7,836 nt of DNA, taken from positions 1-7,836 of the forward strand of contig JAADHA010000578.1 in the NCBI GenBank assembly GCA_013152105.1. The letters run 5' to 3'. This DNA is from Oligoflexia bacterium. Its GTDB lineage: Bacteria > Myxococcota_A > UBA796 > UBA2385. A program made the translations under genes and the position numbers. How positions within the stretch are numbered: the first letter of the stretch is position 1; each line of letters begins with the position of its first letter. This document shows positions 7,269-7,836 of this stretch, in pieces. The notes beneath the pieces were generated by a model that saw only the letters and a list, made by a program, of their open reading frames with translations, was not told the origin of the DNA and searched no databases.

Positions 7269-7836
7269 ATGATTCGCGTCGAGGGCGTCGAGAAGTGGTA
7301 CGGAAACTTCCAGGCGCTCCACCGCCTGGACCTGCACGTACGCAAGGGTGAAGTGTTTGGCTTCCTCGGGCCGAACGGCGCAGGGAAGACCACCACCATC
7401 CGCATGCTCTCCGGCGTGCTCCTCCCCACCGCCGGGCGCATCCTCATCGACGGCGTCGATCTGGCTGATGACCCCGTCGAGTCCAAGCGCAAGGTCGGCT
7501 ATATCCCGGACCGGCCCTACCTCTATGACAAGCTCACGGCCCGGGAATTCCTCCGCTTTGTCGGGGGGATCTACGGCGTCCCGCCGGACATTATCGCCAC
7601 CCGTAGCGACCAACTCCTGGCGGAACACGACCTGCTCCACCGCGCGGACGAACTGGTAGAGGCCTTCTCTCATGGCATGAAGCAGCGCCTGGTCCTGTCG
7701 GCCGCCCTGCTGCACCAGCCCCCGCTGCTCATCGTGGACGAACCCATGGTCGGTCTGGATCCCCACGGCGCCCGCCGGATCAAGGATCGCTTTCGCGAGC
7801 TGGCGGCCCAGGGTCGCACCGTCTTCCTGTCGACCC
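7269..7836 (+). CDS. ABC transporter ATP-binding protein, 3' end missing
   Basis: The first 189 residues of an ABC ATPase, cut by the right edge just before the expected switch histidine. Walker A is GPNGAGKT (34-41), the signature is SHGMKQRL (134-141; the usual LSGGQ reads FSHGM), and Walker B with the catalytic Glu is LLIVDEPMVGLD (153-164, E158). The segment after Walker A contains GYIPDRPYLYDKLTAREFL, where Asp stands near the usual Q-loop position; this and the SHGMKQR signature are typical of ATPases paired with ABC-2 type export permeases, as in the GldA/CcmA-like group. It powers transport by ATP hydrolysis at the cytoplasmic membrane, and a permease gene would be expected just beyond the window. 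Substrate unknown. It is probably co-transcribed with the transglutaminase-like gene. Confidence 0.93.
   Translation, partial: MIRVEGVEKWYGNFQALHRLDLHVRKGEVFGFLGPNGAGKTTTIRMLSGVLLPTAGRILIDGVDLADDPVESKRKVGYIPDRPYLYDKLTAREFLRFVGGIYGVPPDIIATRSDQLLAEHDLLHRADELVEAFSHGMKQRLVLSAALLHQPPLLIVDEPMVGLDPHGARRIKDRFRELAAQGRTVFLST

Noticed and set aside
6993..7766. Minus-strand 257-codon frame at the right end
   Set aside because: It is antisense to the ABC ATPase with intact Walker A, signature and Walker B motifs.

Overview
This is a GC-rich, densely packed bacterial chromosomal window with seven protein genes, two of them cut by the window edges. No tRNA, rRNA, CRISPR array, insertion sequence or phage gene was seen. 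A secreted HExxH metalloprotease with a C-terminal Asp/Thr/Gly linker, PP2C phosphatases fused to cyclic-nucleotide-binding domains, and the base composition together suggest a myxobacterium-like lineage (Myxococcota, former Deltaproteobacteria). That placement is an inference, not a proof.

Layout: (1) Positions 1-2076, minus strand: a Nudix hydrolase of the CoA-pyrophosphatase type, followed with a TTGA stop/start overlap by a secreted metalloprotease whose C-terminus runs off the left edge. (2) Positions 2143-2967, plus strand: signal peptidase I (lepB), divergent from the Nudix gene and overlapping the next gene tail-to-tail by 4 bases. (3) Positions 2964-5530, minus strand: a translationally coupled two-gene unit. 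The upstream gene encodes a PP2C-like domain that has lost all the metal-binding acidic residues I could align, plus a cyclic-nucleotide-binding (CNB) domain. The downstream gene encodes a paralogue with an intact PP2C active site and an intact CNB phosphate-binding cassette. (4) Positions 5531-5673: a divergent intergenic region. (5) Positions 5674-7836, plus strand: a membrane-anchored transglutaminase-like protein, then the first 189 residues of an ABC transporter ATPase that runs off the right edge.

The most interesting element is the phosphatase/pseudophosphatase pair (2964-5530). Both proteins share the same two-domain plan and the same linker into the CNB domain, yet one is predicted active and the other dead. 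This suggests a regulatory pair that reads a nucleotide second messenger and controls Ser/Thr protein phosphorylation. The remaining genes look like envelope and housekeeping functions: protein export processing, nucleotide or CoA clean-up, a secreted protease, and an envelope transglutaminase-fold protein next to an ABC exporter.
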